A DNA stretch of 64,000 bases, from positions 2,542,001 through 2,606,000 of the forward strand of contig NZ_CP117811.1 of the NCBI RefSeq assembly GCF_028728065.1, written 5' to 3'. Both the position numbers and the translations under genes were made by a program. A model generated the notes under the pieces. The model was not told the DNA's origin. It did not search any database and was given only the letters and a program-made list of their open reading frames with translations. The first letter of the stretch is position 1; each line of letters opens with the position of its first letter. This DNA comes from Lentisphaera profundi. GTDB lineage: Bacteria; Verrucomicrobiota; Lentisphaeria; Lentisphaerales; Lentisphaeraceae. Of this stretch, positions 16,236 to 25,621 are shown piece by piece.

Positions 16236-18799
16236 TTATATCTGTTTTAAAAAATCTTTTTAGTTCTTGGACTTGGACTATGGCCAAGCGAGAATGGCAT
16301 AGTGAAAAAAAACATTTAAAGCTCTATCTAATATGTATCTCTATCGGCATTGCTTCATTAGTCTCTATCCACTCATTTTCAACAACCGTCCGAGCTTCTA
16401 TTGATGAACAATCACGTTCTCTACTCGGAGCCGACCTCACACTCAAATCCCGTTTCCCTTTTGACCCCCAATGGTTAGATGAGCTCGACTCAAAAATGAG
16501 TACTCCTTTGCAGGAATGGCGCTTTGCGGGAATGGCAAAGTTTTTAAACTCATCACAAGCCCCTCGGCTCATTCAAGTACGTGCCCTACCCAAGAACTAC
16601 CCACTCTACGGAGAAATGAAAAGTACTCCATCTGGAGGCGCCAATTTCCTGAACGATAAGCAATGTTTAGTTGAAGCTTCTTTACTACTCCAGTATCAAG
16701 CAAAAATTGGAGATGAAATACGTTTAGGCCAAAGTACTTTTACAATCGCGGCCCAACTCGACTCACTCCCAGGAGAGAGCGGCGCACTTTCCGAGCTCGC
16801 ACCCAGAATAATTATTCCCTTCAGCGACATAGAAAGCACTCAACTCATTGCATTTGGTAGTCGGGTTCAATACCTTCGACACTTTGTCTTTAAAGAAGAA
16901 GGACCCAATGAAAAGTTAGTTGCGGACATCAAAGCACAGGCAGACCTCAATGCCGTCCGGGTCGAAACCTCGGTAAGTCGACAAGAACGCATACGTAAAA
17001 TTAGTTCCAATCTTTTTTCTTTTTTAAATATCAGCGCAATTTTATCCCTTGTCTTAGGGGCTATAGGCGTGGGCAGTGCCATTCACGTCTATGTCAGCAA
17101 GCAACTAAAAAATGCAGCTATCCTAAAGTGCCTTGGAGCGCAAAGTAGTCAGGTCTTCTCGGTATATCTACTACAAGTATTACTCTTGGGAATCCTAGGT
17201 TCCTCCTTAGGTGTATGCCTAGGTATCGCCATTCAATTCCTACTCCCTCAGGTTATAGGCCAATTTTTACCCTTTGAAATCGCGGTAAGCATCAATCCCT
17301 TCAGTATGCTGCTCGGCTTGGTTTCTGGAACTCTGATTACCGCACTCGCCGCATTGCCATCTCTACAAAAACTTATTGAACTAAACCCTTCTCAAGGCTT
17401 ACGTCCGGAAACTATCTCCTACCAGACAAACAATAAGTTTAAAATTATTTTCTACCTACTCTGCACGCTCTCACTTATGGGCCTTTCGATCATCTCATCC
17501 ACTAATCCAAAAACCGGCTTTCTTAGCGCCTGTGTACTCTTAGTAATTATTCTTAGTCTCTCTGTTTGCGCAAAAGGCTTTCTACTTTCAATAAAAAAAC
17601 TATTCCCTCACTTCCTGCCATTCACGCTTCGCCAAGGTCTCAAAAATCTCTACCGTCCGAATAATCAAAGTCACATCCTAATTATCTCTTTAGGTGCTGG
17701 TGTTTTTGTCATCTCCCTACTCTTCTTGCTCCGAGAAAACTTGCTCTACCAAGTCAATAAAACTAGCAAGGAAACCGCACCGAATTTCGTATTATTTGAT
17801 ATCCAGCATGACCAAAGTAAGGATTTAAAACAGCTCCTAGAAAAATCGGGCGTTCCCATCATCCAAGATGTTCCCATCATTGATTTACGCTTAAGAAAAA
17901 TTAATGGTCTGAAAATCAAAGAAATCATTGCCAATCGCGATAAGCTACCAAAAGATCAACGGAGCCCTCTATGGACCCTCACACGCACCTATCGCTGTAC
18001 CTACCAAAACAAAATCCTTGATACAGAGAAACTCATCCAAGGCAACTTTGTCCCCCATTTTAGTGGTGATTTTGAAAGCGAACGCATCCCCGTCTCCATT
18101 GAAGAAGGGATGATGGAAAGACTTAATTTAAAAATTGGCGACACCGTGGACTTTGAACTATCAGGCATCGAATTACCCTGTACCATTAGCTCTGTACGCG
18201 AAGTCGAATGGATGCAAATGCGCCCAAACTTCTTTTTTGTTTTTCCCGAAGGCCCACTCAACGACGCACCTCAAATGCAAGTGATCGTTTCTCGTTCAAG
18301 TGACCCCATATTAACGAACAAGCTTCAATCTTCTATTAATACAAAATTTCCTAACATCTCTTTTTTAGATTTAAGCTTAGTGATACAAACTCTTACAAGC
18401 CTCCTGGATAAGCTCAGCCTCACCATACGTTTCATGGCAGGCTTCAGTATTTTAACAGGTTTTGTCATCTTAATCTCAACCTTAAAACTCAGTCAAAATC
18501 AACGTCAAAAAGAATCGGTCTTACTCAAAATCATGGGGGCGAGCCAGCGACAAATACGTAAAATTTTAATTGCCGAATTCCTTTCTTTAGCCATTTTAAG
18601 CGCCAACATCGGATGCTTCATCGCCTATGCCTGCAATCACCTCATTGGCCATTTTGTTTTTGATAACACCCCTCCCTTCAATATAAATATCCTATTACTG
18701 GCTAACCTCAGCCTCATGATAATTACACTCTGTATTGGCTACCTTAGCTCTAAAGAGATATTTAATGCGCCTTCCCTAGAAACTCTGCGTCAAAATTAA
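16232..18799 (+). CDS. ybbP: ABC transporter permease with two FtsX domains (YbbP-like)
   Basis: An 855-residue inner-membrane protein. A first membrane helix (about 30-52) precedes a periplasmic domain (about 55-250). Three helices of an FtsX domain follow ('SAILSLVLGAIGVGSAIHVYVSKQLKNAAILKCLGA', about 262-380). A middle membrane pair (about 395-440) leads to a second periplasmic domain and a second FtsX domain near the C-terminus ('VLLKIMGASQRQIRKILIAEFLSLAIL'). The duplicated FtsX arrangement and length match YbbP-type permeases; it is translationally coupled to the ATPase through an ATGA overlap. Confidence 0.82.
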   Translation: MIISVLKNLFSSWTWTMAKREWHSEKKHLKLYLICISIGIASLVSIHSFSTTVRASIDEQSRSLLGADLTLKSRFPFDPQWLDELDSKMSTPLQEWRFAGMAKFLNSSQAPRLIQVRALPKNYPLYGEMKSTPSGGANFLNDKQCLVEASLLLQYQAKIGDEIRLGQSTFTIAAQLDSLPGESGALSELAPRIIIPFSDIESTQLIAFGSRVQYLRHFVFKEEGPNEKLVADIKAQADLNAVRVETSVSRQERIRKISSNLFSFLNISAILSLVLGAIGVGSAIHVYVSKQLKNAAILKCLGAQSSQVFSVYLLQVLLLGILGSSLGVCLGIAIQFLLPQVIGQFLPFEIAVSINPFSMLLGLVSGTLITALAALPSLQKLIELNPSQGLRPETISYQTNNKFKIIFYLLCTLSLMGLSIISSTNPKTGFLSACVLLVIILSLSVCAKGFLLSIKKLFPHFLPFTLRQGLKNLYRPNNQSHILIISLGAGVFVISLLFLLRENLLYQVNKTSKETAPNFVLFDIQHDQSKDLKQLLEKSGVPIIQDVPIIDLRLRKINGLKIKEIIANRDKLPKDQRSPLWTLTRTYRCTYQNKILDTEKLIQGNFVPHFSGDFESERIPVSIEEGMMERLNLKIGDTVDFELSGIELPCTISSVREVEWMQMRPNFFFVFPEGPLNDAPQMQVIVSRSSDPILTNKLQSSINTKFPNISFLDLSLVIQTLTSLLDKLSLTIRFMAGFSILTGFVILISTLKLSQNQRQKESVLLKIMGASQRQIRKILIAEFLSLAILSANIGCFIAYACNHLIGHFVFDNTPPFNINILLLANLSLMIITLCIGYLSSKEIFNAPSLETLRQN

Positions 18800-18982
18800 A
18801 GGTACATGCTTTAATTATGTGTTTATCCAAAAAGTGAAGTAACCGTATCTCTCCTTTTCACTTCTAAAGACTTAGTCCTTCTAAAGCTATACCTTAGCTA
18901 AAATTAACTTCTTTTTAATCGAAAAAAATGAGGATTTGAACGTCCTTAGCTTTATCGTGTAGGCATATAAGGAGTATTTGTT

Positions 18983-19474
18983 TTGAAGAAATATCTTAGT
19001 TTACTTGCTTTACCCCTATTCTTAAGCAGTTGCATGGGCACTATGGGCTTAACGGGAAAAGTAAAAAAATTCAATCTTGAAACGACAGAGAATCGTTGGG
19101 GCCGTGAAGGCTGGTTCCTAGGCCTAAATATATTTTGGGTCTATAGAATATGCGGTGTTCTCGACCTACTTATTTTTAACTCGATTGAATTTTGGTCAGG
19201 AGAAAATCCGATTAATGGCAACAGTCCCTTAGTAGATATACCCATGGAAAAAGTTAAAAAGATGGGTTTTAAGGAAGTTGACATGGCTCAAGTTGAGCGT
19301 ATCAACCCCACTCTAGCTAAACTTCACATCAATTTCCCCAACGGAGATCATGTCACCTTTGATGTCATACGCGATGGTAATCACTACACCGTAAGCTTAA
19401 TGGGAAAACAGTTCTTTGAAGGACAAGTCGGACAAAATATGCAGCCACCGCACTACGCAGGAGTTCGCAAATGA
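18983..19474 (+). CDS. DUF3332-like lipoprotein, first of a tandem pair
   Basis: A 163-residue lipoprotein. The signal peptide 'MKKYLSLLALPLFLSSC' ends in a lipobox with Cys17. The only start that keeps it is TTG at 18983, with AAGGAG at 18969-18974; the first in-frame ATG falls after the lipobox. The mature part has 'RWGREGWFLGL', a hydrophobic segment, and 'LIFNSIEFWSGENPINGNSP', which matches my memory of DUF3332. A small beta domain follows ('NGDHVTFDVIRDGNHYTVS'). Function unknown. The second copy overlaps it by 4 bp (ATGA). Confidence 0.75.
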   Translation: MKKYLSLLALPLFLSSCMGTMGLTGKVKKFNLETTENRWGREGWFLGLNIFWVYRICGVLDLLIFNSIEFWSGENPINGNSPLVDIPMEKVKKMGFKEVDMAQVERINPTLAKLHINFPNGDHVTFDVIRDGNHYTVSLMGKQFFEGQVGQNMQPPHYAGVRK

Positions 19475-19929
19475 TCAAAAAAATCACCTATACATTTTTA
19501 GCTGCTTTAACACTATGTGGTTGCATGGGTCACAATGGCATGACTTCGAATGTTGTACGCTTCAACTTAGAAGCTACTGAACACCGCTGGGGTCGCGAAG
19601 GTTGGTTCTTAGGTTTATGGCTAACGCTCATATATCCCGTTTCCATCATCCTTGACTTACTTATTTTTAACTCGGTTGAGTTTTGGACTGGAGAGAACCC
19701 CATTAACGGACGAAGCCCTTTAGTTGATATCCCCATGGAACAAGTCAAAAAAATGGGTTTTGAAAATATCGACAAAGCGCAAATTGAACGCATCAGTTCA
19801 ACTGAAGCCAAACTGCATCTCGAATTCGAAAATGGCGATGCCATCACTTTTGATGTCAATAGAACTGATTTAAACTATATTGTCAGTTACCGTGGCGTAG
19901 AGTTCTACACTGGTACTATACAAGAATAA
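19471..19929 (+). CDS. DUF3332-like lipoprotein, second of a tandem pair
   Basis: A 152-residue paralogue of the preceding gene, lined up along its whole length (RWGREGWFLGL, LIFNSVEFWTGENPING, SPLVDIPMEQVKKMGF). The signal peptide ends 'LTLCGC', giving lipidated Cys18. The biggest differences are in the hydrophobic segment before 'LLIFNS' and at the C-terminus, where this copy is shorter. The ATGA overlap suggests equal dosage and perhaps a hetero-oligomer. Function unknown. Confidence 0.75.
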   Translation: MIKKITYTFLAALTLCGCMGHNGMTSNVVRFNLEATEHRWGREGWFLGLWLTLIYPVSIILDLLIFNSVEFWTGENPINGRSPLVDIPMEQVKKMGFENIDKAQIERISSTEAKLHLEFENGDAITFDVNRTDLNYIVSYRGVEFYTGTIQE

Positions 19930-19956
19930 TCCTCTATTTTCACAAGTATATTGAGC

Positions 19957-19984
19957 TGCCTTAAATATTTAAGGCACGTTTTTT
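19957..19984. terminator. Perfect-palindrome terminator between convergent genes
   Basis: TGCCTTAAATATTTAAGGCA is a perfect 20-nt palindrome (19957-19976), followed by CG and six Ts. It terminates the twin lipoprotein genes and may also act on transcripts arriving from the minus strand. Confidence 0.8.
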
Positions 19985-20147
19985 CTGAAGTCCTCCAAGT
20001 AAAAAATACCCAGATTTAATGACAATTCTTACTTAATAATATAACAGCAATAAAAGTTGAGAGATATAACTTGATGGAGACAGACCCCCCTCCCAGATAC
20101 TTAGCATCACGATATTTCTTTTGCGGAGCGAGACTTTATGTCCTACT

Positions 20148-22262
20148 CTATGATTCGATTAGCGCTCGCAGCTTTGTAAGTATTTTGGGTTCTCCTATTA
20201 TAATAAGTCGGTCTGTTTCTTTTAAAATAGTACTTCCACTTGGCACTAACCTCTGTCCACCACGTTGAATCATAGCAACTAAACTACCCTCTGGCAAACC
20301 TAATTCTTTTATTGCTTTACCTATAAACTTTTGTGACCCATTATTGCTTTTCAAAGATAAAGTCATGTAGTGACCATCATTTAACAATAGCTGTTTGAGG
20401 TGGGCTGAATTAGGCTCTTCATTCCAACGAGAGAGAAAGTCATCCTGATCAATACGATTAGCAAGTTCTGCAAGCATTCGCAAATGTAAGCCTGGATTAC
20501 CTTCAGGACTTACTAAAAGAAAAATAGCGAAAGTTTCTTGTTCCATTTCATCGCCCATGACATCAAAAATATCGACTTGCATCCCCGACTTAGAGCGCGC
20601 TATCACCATTTCTGGTCTATCAATACCCATTAGATGCATATGTGGTAATGCCACTCCTCTCGTAACCGGAGTCCTACCTGTACGTGTTCCTTCCAGAAAA
20701 CTCTCTTCCAGCTTTGCCGCATCTACGTTTAATCTCTCCGCCAACATTTTTGAAGCTTCCTTAATCACTAACTCAAAAGTTTCAGCTTTATCAATCTCTA
20801 AAAATTGAGCCCGTGCTACAACTTCATTAAAAGGATCATCTTGCCGTAATCCTTTTTCTTTAAGTATCCCTCTAAACTCTTGATCTAATTCATCGTATTG
20901 ATTCTTGCCCAAGCGCTGAAACCAATGACAAATTGCCCCCGTACGGGACACTCTTTTTCGAGCATAACGAAAGTACCAAACCAAACACAGTGCTATCATT
21001 CCTACTGTAAAAAGAATCGCCATCCAACCCATATAAATAATTAAAACTACTGAAATCCCCATCCCCGCAATTTGCATCCAAGGATACAATGGTGATTTAT
21101 AACCAGGATCATAACTTTCAATGCGACTTTCCCTCATCACAATAACTGCCAAATTAACCAACATGAAAATAAGTAACTGAAAAGCACTCGCAAGCTTTGC
21201 GATACCTTTTGCATCCAAAAATATAATAAAACCGATCATGATCACACCAGTCAACACCACCGCCAAAGTCGGAGTTTTATACTTCCCCAACTTAGCCAAT
21301 TCATCAGGCAATAGTTTATCTCTTGCCATTGCCATAGGATAACGAGATGCGGCCATCACTCCCGCATTTCCCGTCGAGAAAAAAGCAGAAAGTGCCGCAA
21401 TAACAATAAATCCTACTAAAATATTTTGCGGAATAAAAGTATCAAATTTACTTACCGCAGTCGCCACGGGCGTTAAGTCTTGATAAAACTCTGCTGTATC
21501 AATTAAGGCCACCATGACCATAACTCCTAGGACATAAAAAATTGTTGTAGAAACTAATGATAACATCATCCCTAGGGGAATATTACGTTCTGGATTTTTT
21601 ACTTCTTCCGCTACACTCGACACTTTAGTTAAGCCTGCGTAAGAAACAAAGACAAAGCCTACGGTTGAAAGAAAACCTTCCATACCATTCGTAAAAAAAA
21701 CATCAAAACGCTCGGCAACAAGCTCCTCGGGCTGAACTGCAAGAACATCGTAGCTACCTTGAACAATAAAGTAGCTTAAAATTGTGACTAGAATCACAAC
21801 TAGAAAGCGCTGTAAACTAGCCGTTTCTTTGGCTCCTGTAATATTGATAAACACGAAACCCACCGTAAGTGCAACTGCCACAGGTTTTATAGGTAATTCG
21901 ATAAAAAATGAGGCATAAGCTCCTATCCCAATCAGGGCAAATGCTGTCTTCAAAGATAAAGATAAATAAGTGCCTAAACCACCCACTGTACCAAACATAG
22001 GACCTAAACTACGATCCAAAAAGTAATAGGTTCCACCCGCACGTGGCAATGCTGTACTCAATTCTGCTTTACTAAACATGGCGGGGAGTATTAATATCCC
22101 TGCAACTAAATAAGCTAAAGCCACTGAAGAGCCCGTCTTTGCCGCCGCTAAACCTGGCAGCAGAAAAAAACCTGACGAAAACATGGCTCCTGTACATATC
22201 GCGTAAACATCAAAAAGACCCAAATTCTTTTTTAAGCGATCATCTTTTGATAACTCTTTCAC
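20148..22262 (-). CDS. APC-family amino-acid permease fused to a PTS EIIA-like domain and an RCK_C (TrkA_C)-like domain
   Basis: A 704-residue inner-membrane transporter with a cytoplasmic regulatory tail. Residues about 15-440 form an APC permease with about 12 hydrophobic segments and the first-helix motif 'CTGAMFSSGFFLLPGLAAA'. Residues about 485-620 resemble a PTS EIIA type-2 domain, with a candidate active-site His in 'GVALPHMHL'. The last 75 residues (KFIGKAIKELGLPEGSLVAM ... GSTILKETDRLIIIGE) look like a TrkA_C/RCK_C domain. Such fusions are known among APC-type proteins of several phyla. The substrate is unknown. Start is GTG or ATG at 22262, facing rpsO divergently. Confidence 0.85.
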   Translation of the reverse strand: MKELSKDDRLKKNLGLFDVYAICTGAMFSSGFFLLPGLAAAKTGSSVALAYLVAGILILPAMFSKAELSTALPRAGGTYYFLDRSLGPMFGTVGGLGTYLSLSLKTAFALIGIGAYASFFIELPIKPVAVALTVGFVFINITGAKETASLQRFLVVILVTILSYFIVQGSYDVLAVQPEELVAERFDVFFTNGMEGFLSTVGFVFVSYAGLTKVSSVAEEVKNPERNIPLGMMLSLVSTTIFYVLGVMVMVALIDTAEFYQDLTPVATAVSKFDTFIPQNILVGFIVIAALSAFFSTGNAGVMAASRYPMAMARDKLLPDELAKLGKYKTPTLAVVLTGVIMIGFIIFLDAKGIAKLASAFQLLIFMLVNLAVIVMRESRIESYDPGYKSPLYPWMQIAGMGISVVLIIYMGWMAILFTVGMIALCLVWYFRYARKRVSRTGAICHWFQRLGKNQYDELDQEFRGILKEKGLRQDDPFNEVVARAQFLEIDKAETFELVIKEASKMLAERLNVDAAKLEESFLEGTRTGRTPVTRGVALPHMHLMGIDRPEMVIARSKSGMQVDIFDVMGDEMEQETFAIFLLVSPEGNPGLHLRMLAELANRIDQDDFLSRWNEEPNSAHLKQLLLNDGHYMTLSLKSNNGSQKFIGKAIKELGLPEGSLVAMIQRGGQRLVPSGSTILKETDRLIIIGEPKILTKLRALIES

Positions 22263-22578
22263 TTTATCACCCTTAAATTGAAATTTTATAACTGCTTCCA
22301 GTAAACCTTTTAATTAAATACCTCACTTGTAAAGATCGCAAATTTTTCACTCTAAAAAAGTCGGTTTATAAAGTATTTTCACCGCACAAAGTAATCAAAA
22401 TTTTACTGTCACCATTTTGGCTAAGTTCTTAAGTGGCAATAAATCTAAGACAGATCCCTCTTCGCGGTCTACCAATACCAAGGCCTTGGCTCATATTAGA
22501 TCCTTAAAATCACATGTACCCATTTTTCTCTTCTATACTGCACTTATAGCGAATCATTTGCGATTTCCGCAATCTTAC
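22263..22578. other. Divergent intergenic region between the permease and rpsO
   Basis: No gene was found in the roughly 410 bp between the permease start and the rpsO start. It contains a perfect 12-nt palindrome, CCAAGGCCTTGG (22478-22489), and AT-rich stretches that could hold the permease promoter. No convincing RNA gene or riboswitch was seen. Confidence 0.6.
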
Positions 22579-22606
22579 TTGAAAAGATAGAAGCATGCGA
22601 TATCCT
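22579..22606 (+). promoter_or_regulatory. Candidate rpsO promoter
   Basis: TTGAAA (22579-22584) and TATCCT (22601-22606) are 16 bp apart and lie about 70 bp before the rpsO start, leaving a leader that could carry S15 autoregulation. Both boxes deviate from consensus. Confidence 0.3.
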
Positions 22607-22676
22607 AGCCGCCTCGCAAATAAACAAGAACTTATTACTGATGGGCAACAGCCTGTATAATATAGGGATATATAGA

Positions 22677-22940
22677 ATGACTAAAGAAAAAAGACAAGAA
22701 ATCATCGCAGAGTTTCAACGTAAAGAAGGCGATGTAGGTTCTCCTGAAGTGCAAGTAGCACTCCTTACTGGACGTATCACTGAGCTCACTGAGCACATGA
22801 AAAAGAACAAAAAAGATTACAGCACAAGTCGCGGACTTATTGCTATGGTTAACAACAGAAAAAAACTTCTTCGTTACCTTAACAGTGAAAACCACGCTGC
22901 TTACATCGAAATTACTGATAAATTAAAGATTCGTCGCTAA
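22677..22940 (+). CDS. rpsO: 30S ribosomal protein S15
   Basis: An 87-residue primary rRNA-binding protein of the small subunit platform. The sequence carries the S15 signature: 'GSPEVQVALLTGRITELTEHMK', then 'SRGLIAMVNNRKKLLRYL'. The start at 22677 (MTKEKRQEI) gives the usual S15 length; an upstream in-frame start would add 12 atypical residues. It is followed by a terminator and then pnp, the classic rpsO-pnp order. Confidence 0.97.
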   Translation: MTKEKRQEIIAEFQRKEGDVGSPEVQVALLTGRITELTEHMKKNKKDYSTSRGLIAMVNNRKKLLRYLNSENHAAYIEITDKLKIRR

Positions 22941-22949
22941 TTTTTCTCT

Positions 22950-22978
22950 AAGGCCTGATTATTCAGGCCTTTTTTTTT
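22950..22978 (+). terminator. Rho-independent terminator after rpsO
   Basis: AGGCCTGA and TCAGGCCT form a perfect 8-bp stem with a 4-nt loop, followed by nine Ts. Confidence 0.95.
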
Positions 22979-23155
22979 GCTCCAATCGCACTACCTTTAG
23001 CCCGAAAACCGGAACTGATCCTAGAAGCATCATTTATAGTGATGTTTTGAGTCTCTTGCAGAGTATTCCCACGGGGAGTCTTCTTCAAGAGGTTCAACAG
23101 CCCGGTTACATAAAACAAACCGCTCTTTATGAGCATAACATATAAGGATTATTAC

Positions 23156-25246
23156 ATGTCTAAAATTGGATCTGTAACTGTTGATCTCGGCGACAATCGC
23201 CCTATCACTATTGAAACCGGCAAAATGGCTTTACTCGCTAACGCTGCCGTAACTGTAACTCAAGGCGAAACTGTTGTTCTCGTAACTGCATGTTCATCTG
23301 CACCTCGCGCAGGAATTGATTTCTTCCCTCTCATGGTAGCTTACCGTGAAAAGTACTCTGCTGCAGGTAAATTCCTCGGTGGTTATCTCAAGCGTGAAGG
23401 TCGCCCTTCTGAGCACGAGATTTTGACTTCACGTATGACTGACCGTCCACTTCGCCCACTTTTCCCTAAAGGCTTCTACCACGAAGTTCAAATTCAAGCA
23501 ATCGTTCTCTCTTATGATAAAGTGAATGATCCGGATACACTCGCAATGCTTGGTTCTTCTGCAGCACTCATGCTTTCAGACATGCCTTTCAAAGGCCCAC
23601 TCGGCGCAATGCGCGTTGGTCAAGTTGACGGCGAGTTCGTTGTTAACCCAACTACTGAGCAAATGGAAGCCAGCTCACTCGAGCTTATCTACTCAGGTAC
23701 TCCTGGTAAAACAATCATGATCGAAGGTGATTGTGACGAGCTTTCAGAAGAGCGTCTTTTCGAAGCACTCAAGTATGCTGACACTAAAGTTGAAATCATG
23801 GCGAAAGCTCAGCTCGAACTCCAAGCGGAATTCGGTAAAGCTAAAAAAGAGTACGCTACTGACAAAATCGAAGAAGATGTCTTAGCTGCTGTTGCAACTG
23901 CTATCTCAGGTAAAATCGACGATGGCTGTCTTCTTGTAGACAGAACTGAACGCGGTGAAGCACTCGACGCAGTATTCGCTACTGTAGAAGAAGCACTAAA
24001 AGCTCAATTTGACGAAGCACGTCATGGCGAACTCAAAGCAGCTTACAGCCACCTCATAGAAATGAACATCCGTCGCCTCATCATCGAAGAAGGTCGTCGT
24101 GCTGATGGTCGTGCCGCTGAAGATCTCCGTGCATTGAGTGCTGAGCACAGCATCATGCCACGTACTCACGGTTCTGCACTTTTCGCACGTGGCGAGACTC
24201 AGGCTCTTGTTACAGTTACACTCGGTGATGCGAAAGCAGCTCAGATGATGGAAACTATTCGTGGTCGTAAAGACAAAACTTTCTACCTTCACTACAACTT
24301 CCCTAACTACTCAGTTGGCGAATGTGGTCGTATCATGTCTGCTGGTAACCGCGAAGTCGGTCACGGTAACCTCGCTGAGCGTTGCCTAGCTAAAATGATG
24401 CCTGCTGACTACCCTTACACTGTACGTGTTATCTCTGAAGTTATGGGCTCTAACGGTTCTACTTCAATGGCTTCAATCTGTGGTGGTTCACTCGCACTCA
24501 TGGATGCTGGCGTACCATTGAAGAAAGCTGTTGCTGGTATTTCTGTTGGTCTCGTTCAAGAGGGTGACAAATACGTAATGATTACTGATATCCTCGGTTC
24601 TGAAGATCACTACGGTGACATGGACTTTAAAGTAGCTGGTACTCGTGACGGTATCACTGGTTTCCAACTCGACCTTAAAATTGCCGGTATCCCGCTCGAT
24701 ATGATGTACGAAGCTATGATGCGCGACAAAACTGCTCGTATGGATATCCTCGACGTTATGGATTCTTGCCTAGCTAAAGCTCAAGAAGAAATCTCTGATC
24801 ACGCTCCACAAGTTCACGCTATGAAAATCAATCCTGAAAAAATTGGTGCTCTTATTGGTCCTGGTGGCAAGCACATCAAAGCAATCTGTGAAGAGACTGG
24901 CGCTGAAATCAATGTTGAAGATGACGGTACAGTCAAAGTCTTCACTGCAGACAAAATCGCACTTAAAGCTGCTATCGAACAAGTAGAGTCTTACTGCTTC
25001 GAGCCTGAAGCTGGCAAAATCTATCGCGGTACAGTTGCATCCGTGAAAGAATTTGGTGCTTTCGTTGAAATCGCTGGTGGCAACCAAGGCCTACTTCACA
25101 TTTCTGAACTTGCTGATTACCGCGTCGAAAAAGTTACTGACGTAGTAAATGAAGGCGATAAAGTATCTGTAAAAATTCTTGAGATCGATGACCGTGGTCG
25201 CATGCGCTTAAGTCGCAAAGCTGCTCTCGCGGAAATGGAAGACTAG
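23156..25246 (+). CDS. pnp: Polyribonucleotide nucleotidyltransferase (PNPase)
   Basis: A phosphorolytic 3'-5' exoribonuclease of the mRNA-decay machinery. The 696 residues contain two RNase PH domains ('FLGGYLKREGRPSEHEILTSR' in the first; the catalytic 'SEVMGSNGSTSMASICGGSLALMDAG' region in the second, given here in parts). A KH domain (GALIGPGGKHIKAI, about 564-577) and an S1 domain (GKIYRGTVASVKEFGAFVEI, about 625-644) follow. The ATG at 23156 has AAGGA upstream. Codon choice (many CTC, ACT and GCT) is more biased than in neighbours, as expected for a highly expressed gene. About 175 bp of leader precede it. Confidence 0.98.
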   Translation: MSKIGSVTVDLGDNRPITIETGKMALLANAAVTVTQGETVVLVTACSSAPRAGIDFFPLMVAYREKYSAAGKFLGGYLKREGRPSEHEILTSRMTDRPLRPLFPKGFYHEVQIQAIVLSYDKVNDPDTLAMLGSSAALMLSDMPFKGPLGAMRVGQVDGEFVVNPTTEQMEASSLELIYSGTPGKTIMIEGDCDELSEERLFEALKYADTKVEIMAKAQLELQAEFGKAKKEYATDKIEEDVLAAVATAISGKIDDGCLLVDRTERGEALDAVFATVEEALKAQFDEARHGELKAAYSHLIEMNIRRLIIEEGRRADGRAAEDLRALSAEHSIMPRTHGSALFARGETQALVTVTLGDAKAAQMMETIRGRKDKTFYLHYNFPNYSVGECGRIMSAGNREVGHGNLAERCLAKMMPADYPYTVRVISEVMGSNGSTSMASICGGSLALMDAGVPLKKAVAGISVGLVQEGDKYVMITDILGSEDHYGDMDFKVAGTRDGITGFQLDLKIAGIPLDMMYEAMMRDKTARMDILDVMDSCLAKAQEEISDHAPQVHAMKINPEKIGALIGPGGKHIKAICEETGAEINVEDDGTVKVFTADKIALKAAIEQVESYCFEPEAGKIYRGTVASVKEFGAFVEIAGGNQGLLHISELADYRVEKVTDVVNEGDKVSVKILEIDDRGRMRLSRKAALAEMED

Positions 25247-25254
25247 AAACTCAC

Positions 25255-25294
25255 TTGACCAAGAGGGATATTTTTTTATTATCCCTCTTGTCAA
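25255..25294 (+). terminator. Long hairpin between pnp and rpmE
   Basis: CAAGAGGGATA and TATCCCTCTTG form a perfect 11-bp stem, extended by TTGA/TCAA across a one-base bulge. The loop is nine bases, nearly all T. No T-run follows the stem. It may be a weak terminator or a stable 3' end or processing site for pnp mRNA. Confidence 0.55.
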
Positions 25295-25360
25295 GAAATA
25301 AACTCGCGCTATTATACGCGTCTAAATTTCACTTTTTAATAATATTCAAAGGTTATAAAC

Positions 25361-25564
25361 ATGAAAACTGATATACACCCAGAGTATACAGAAGCAACTG
25401 TAAGCTGTGCTTGCGGTACGACTTGGGACATCAAGTCTACTCGTAAAGAAGTAAAAGTTGGTATCTGCTCAAACTGTCACCCGTTTTATACTGGTACTGC
25501 TCGTAACGCGGATGTGGAAGGTCGTATTGACGCCTTCAATCGTCGTTTCGCTCAAAAGAAATAG
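25361..25564 (+). CDS. rpmE: 50S ribosomal protein L31 (zinc-binding form)
   Basis: A 67-residue large-subunit protein. 'MKTDIHPEYTEATVSCACGTT' and 'CSNCHPFYTG' are diagnostic. The CxC and CxxC pairs show the zinc-binding (C+) type, as opposed to the zinc-free paralogue used under zinc starvation. It has its own terminator. Confidence 0.97.
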   Translation: MKTDIHPEYTEATVSCACGTTWDIKSTRKEVKVGICSNCHPFYTGTARNADVEGRIDAFNRRFAQKK

Positions 25565-25584
25565 TTTTTTCTTTACACACTTTA

Positions 25585-25612
25585 AAAGCCACTCATTCGA
25601 GTGGCTTTTTTT
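25585..25612 (+). terminator. Rho-independent terminator after rpmE
   Basis: AGCCACTC and GAGTGGCT form an 8-bp stem with a 4-nt loop, followed by seven Ts. On the other strand it also lies 10 bp beyond the recF stop, with Ts supplied by the AAAA on its left. Confidence 0.93.
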
Positions 25613-25621
25613 GTGCCTCAA

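Noticed and set aside
20071-20268. A short open frame on the plus strand at the 3' end of the permease
   Set aside because: It overlaps the permease coding region and reads as shadow; the intergenic part has no start signal.
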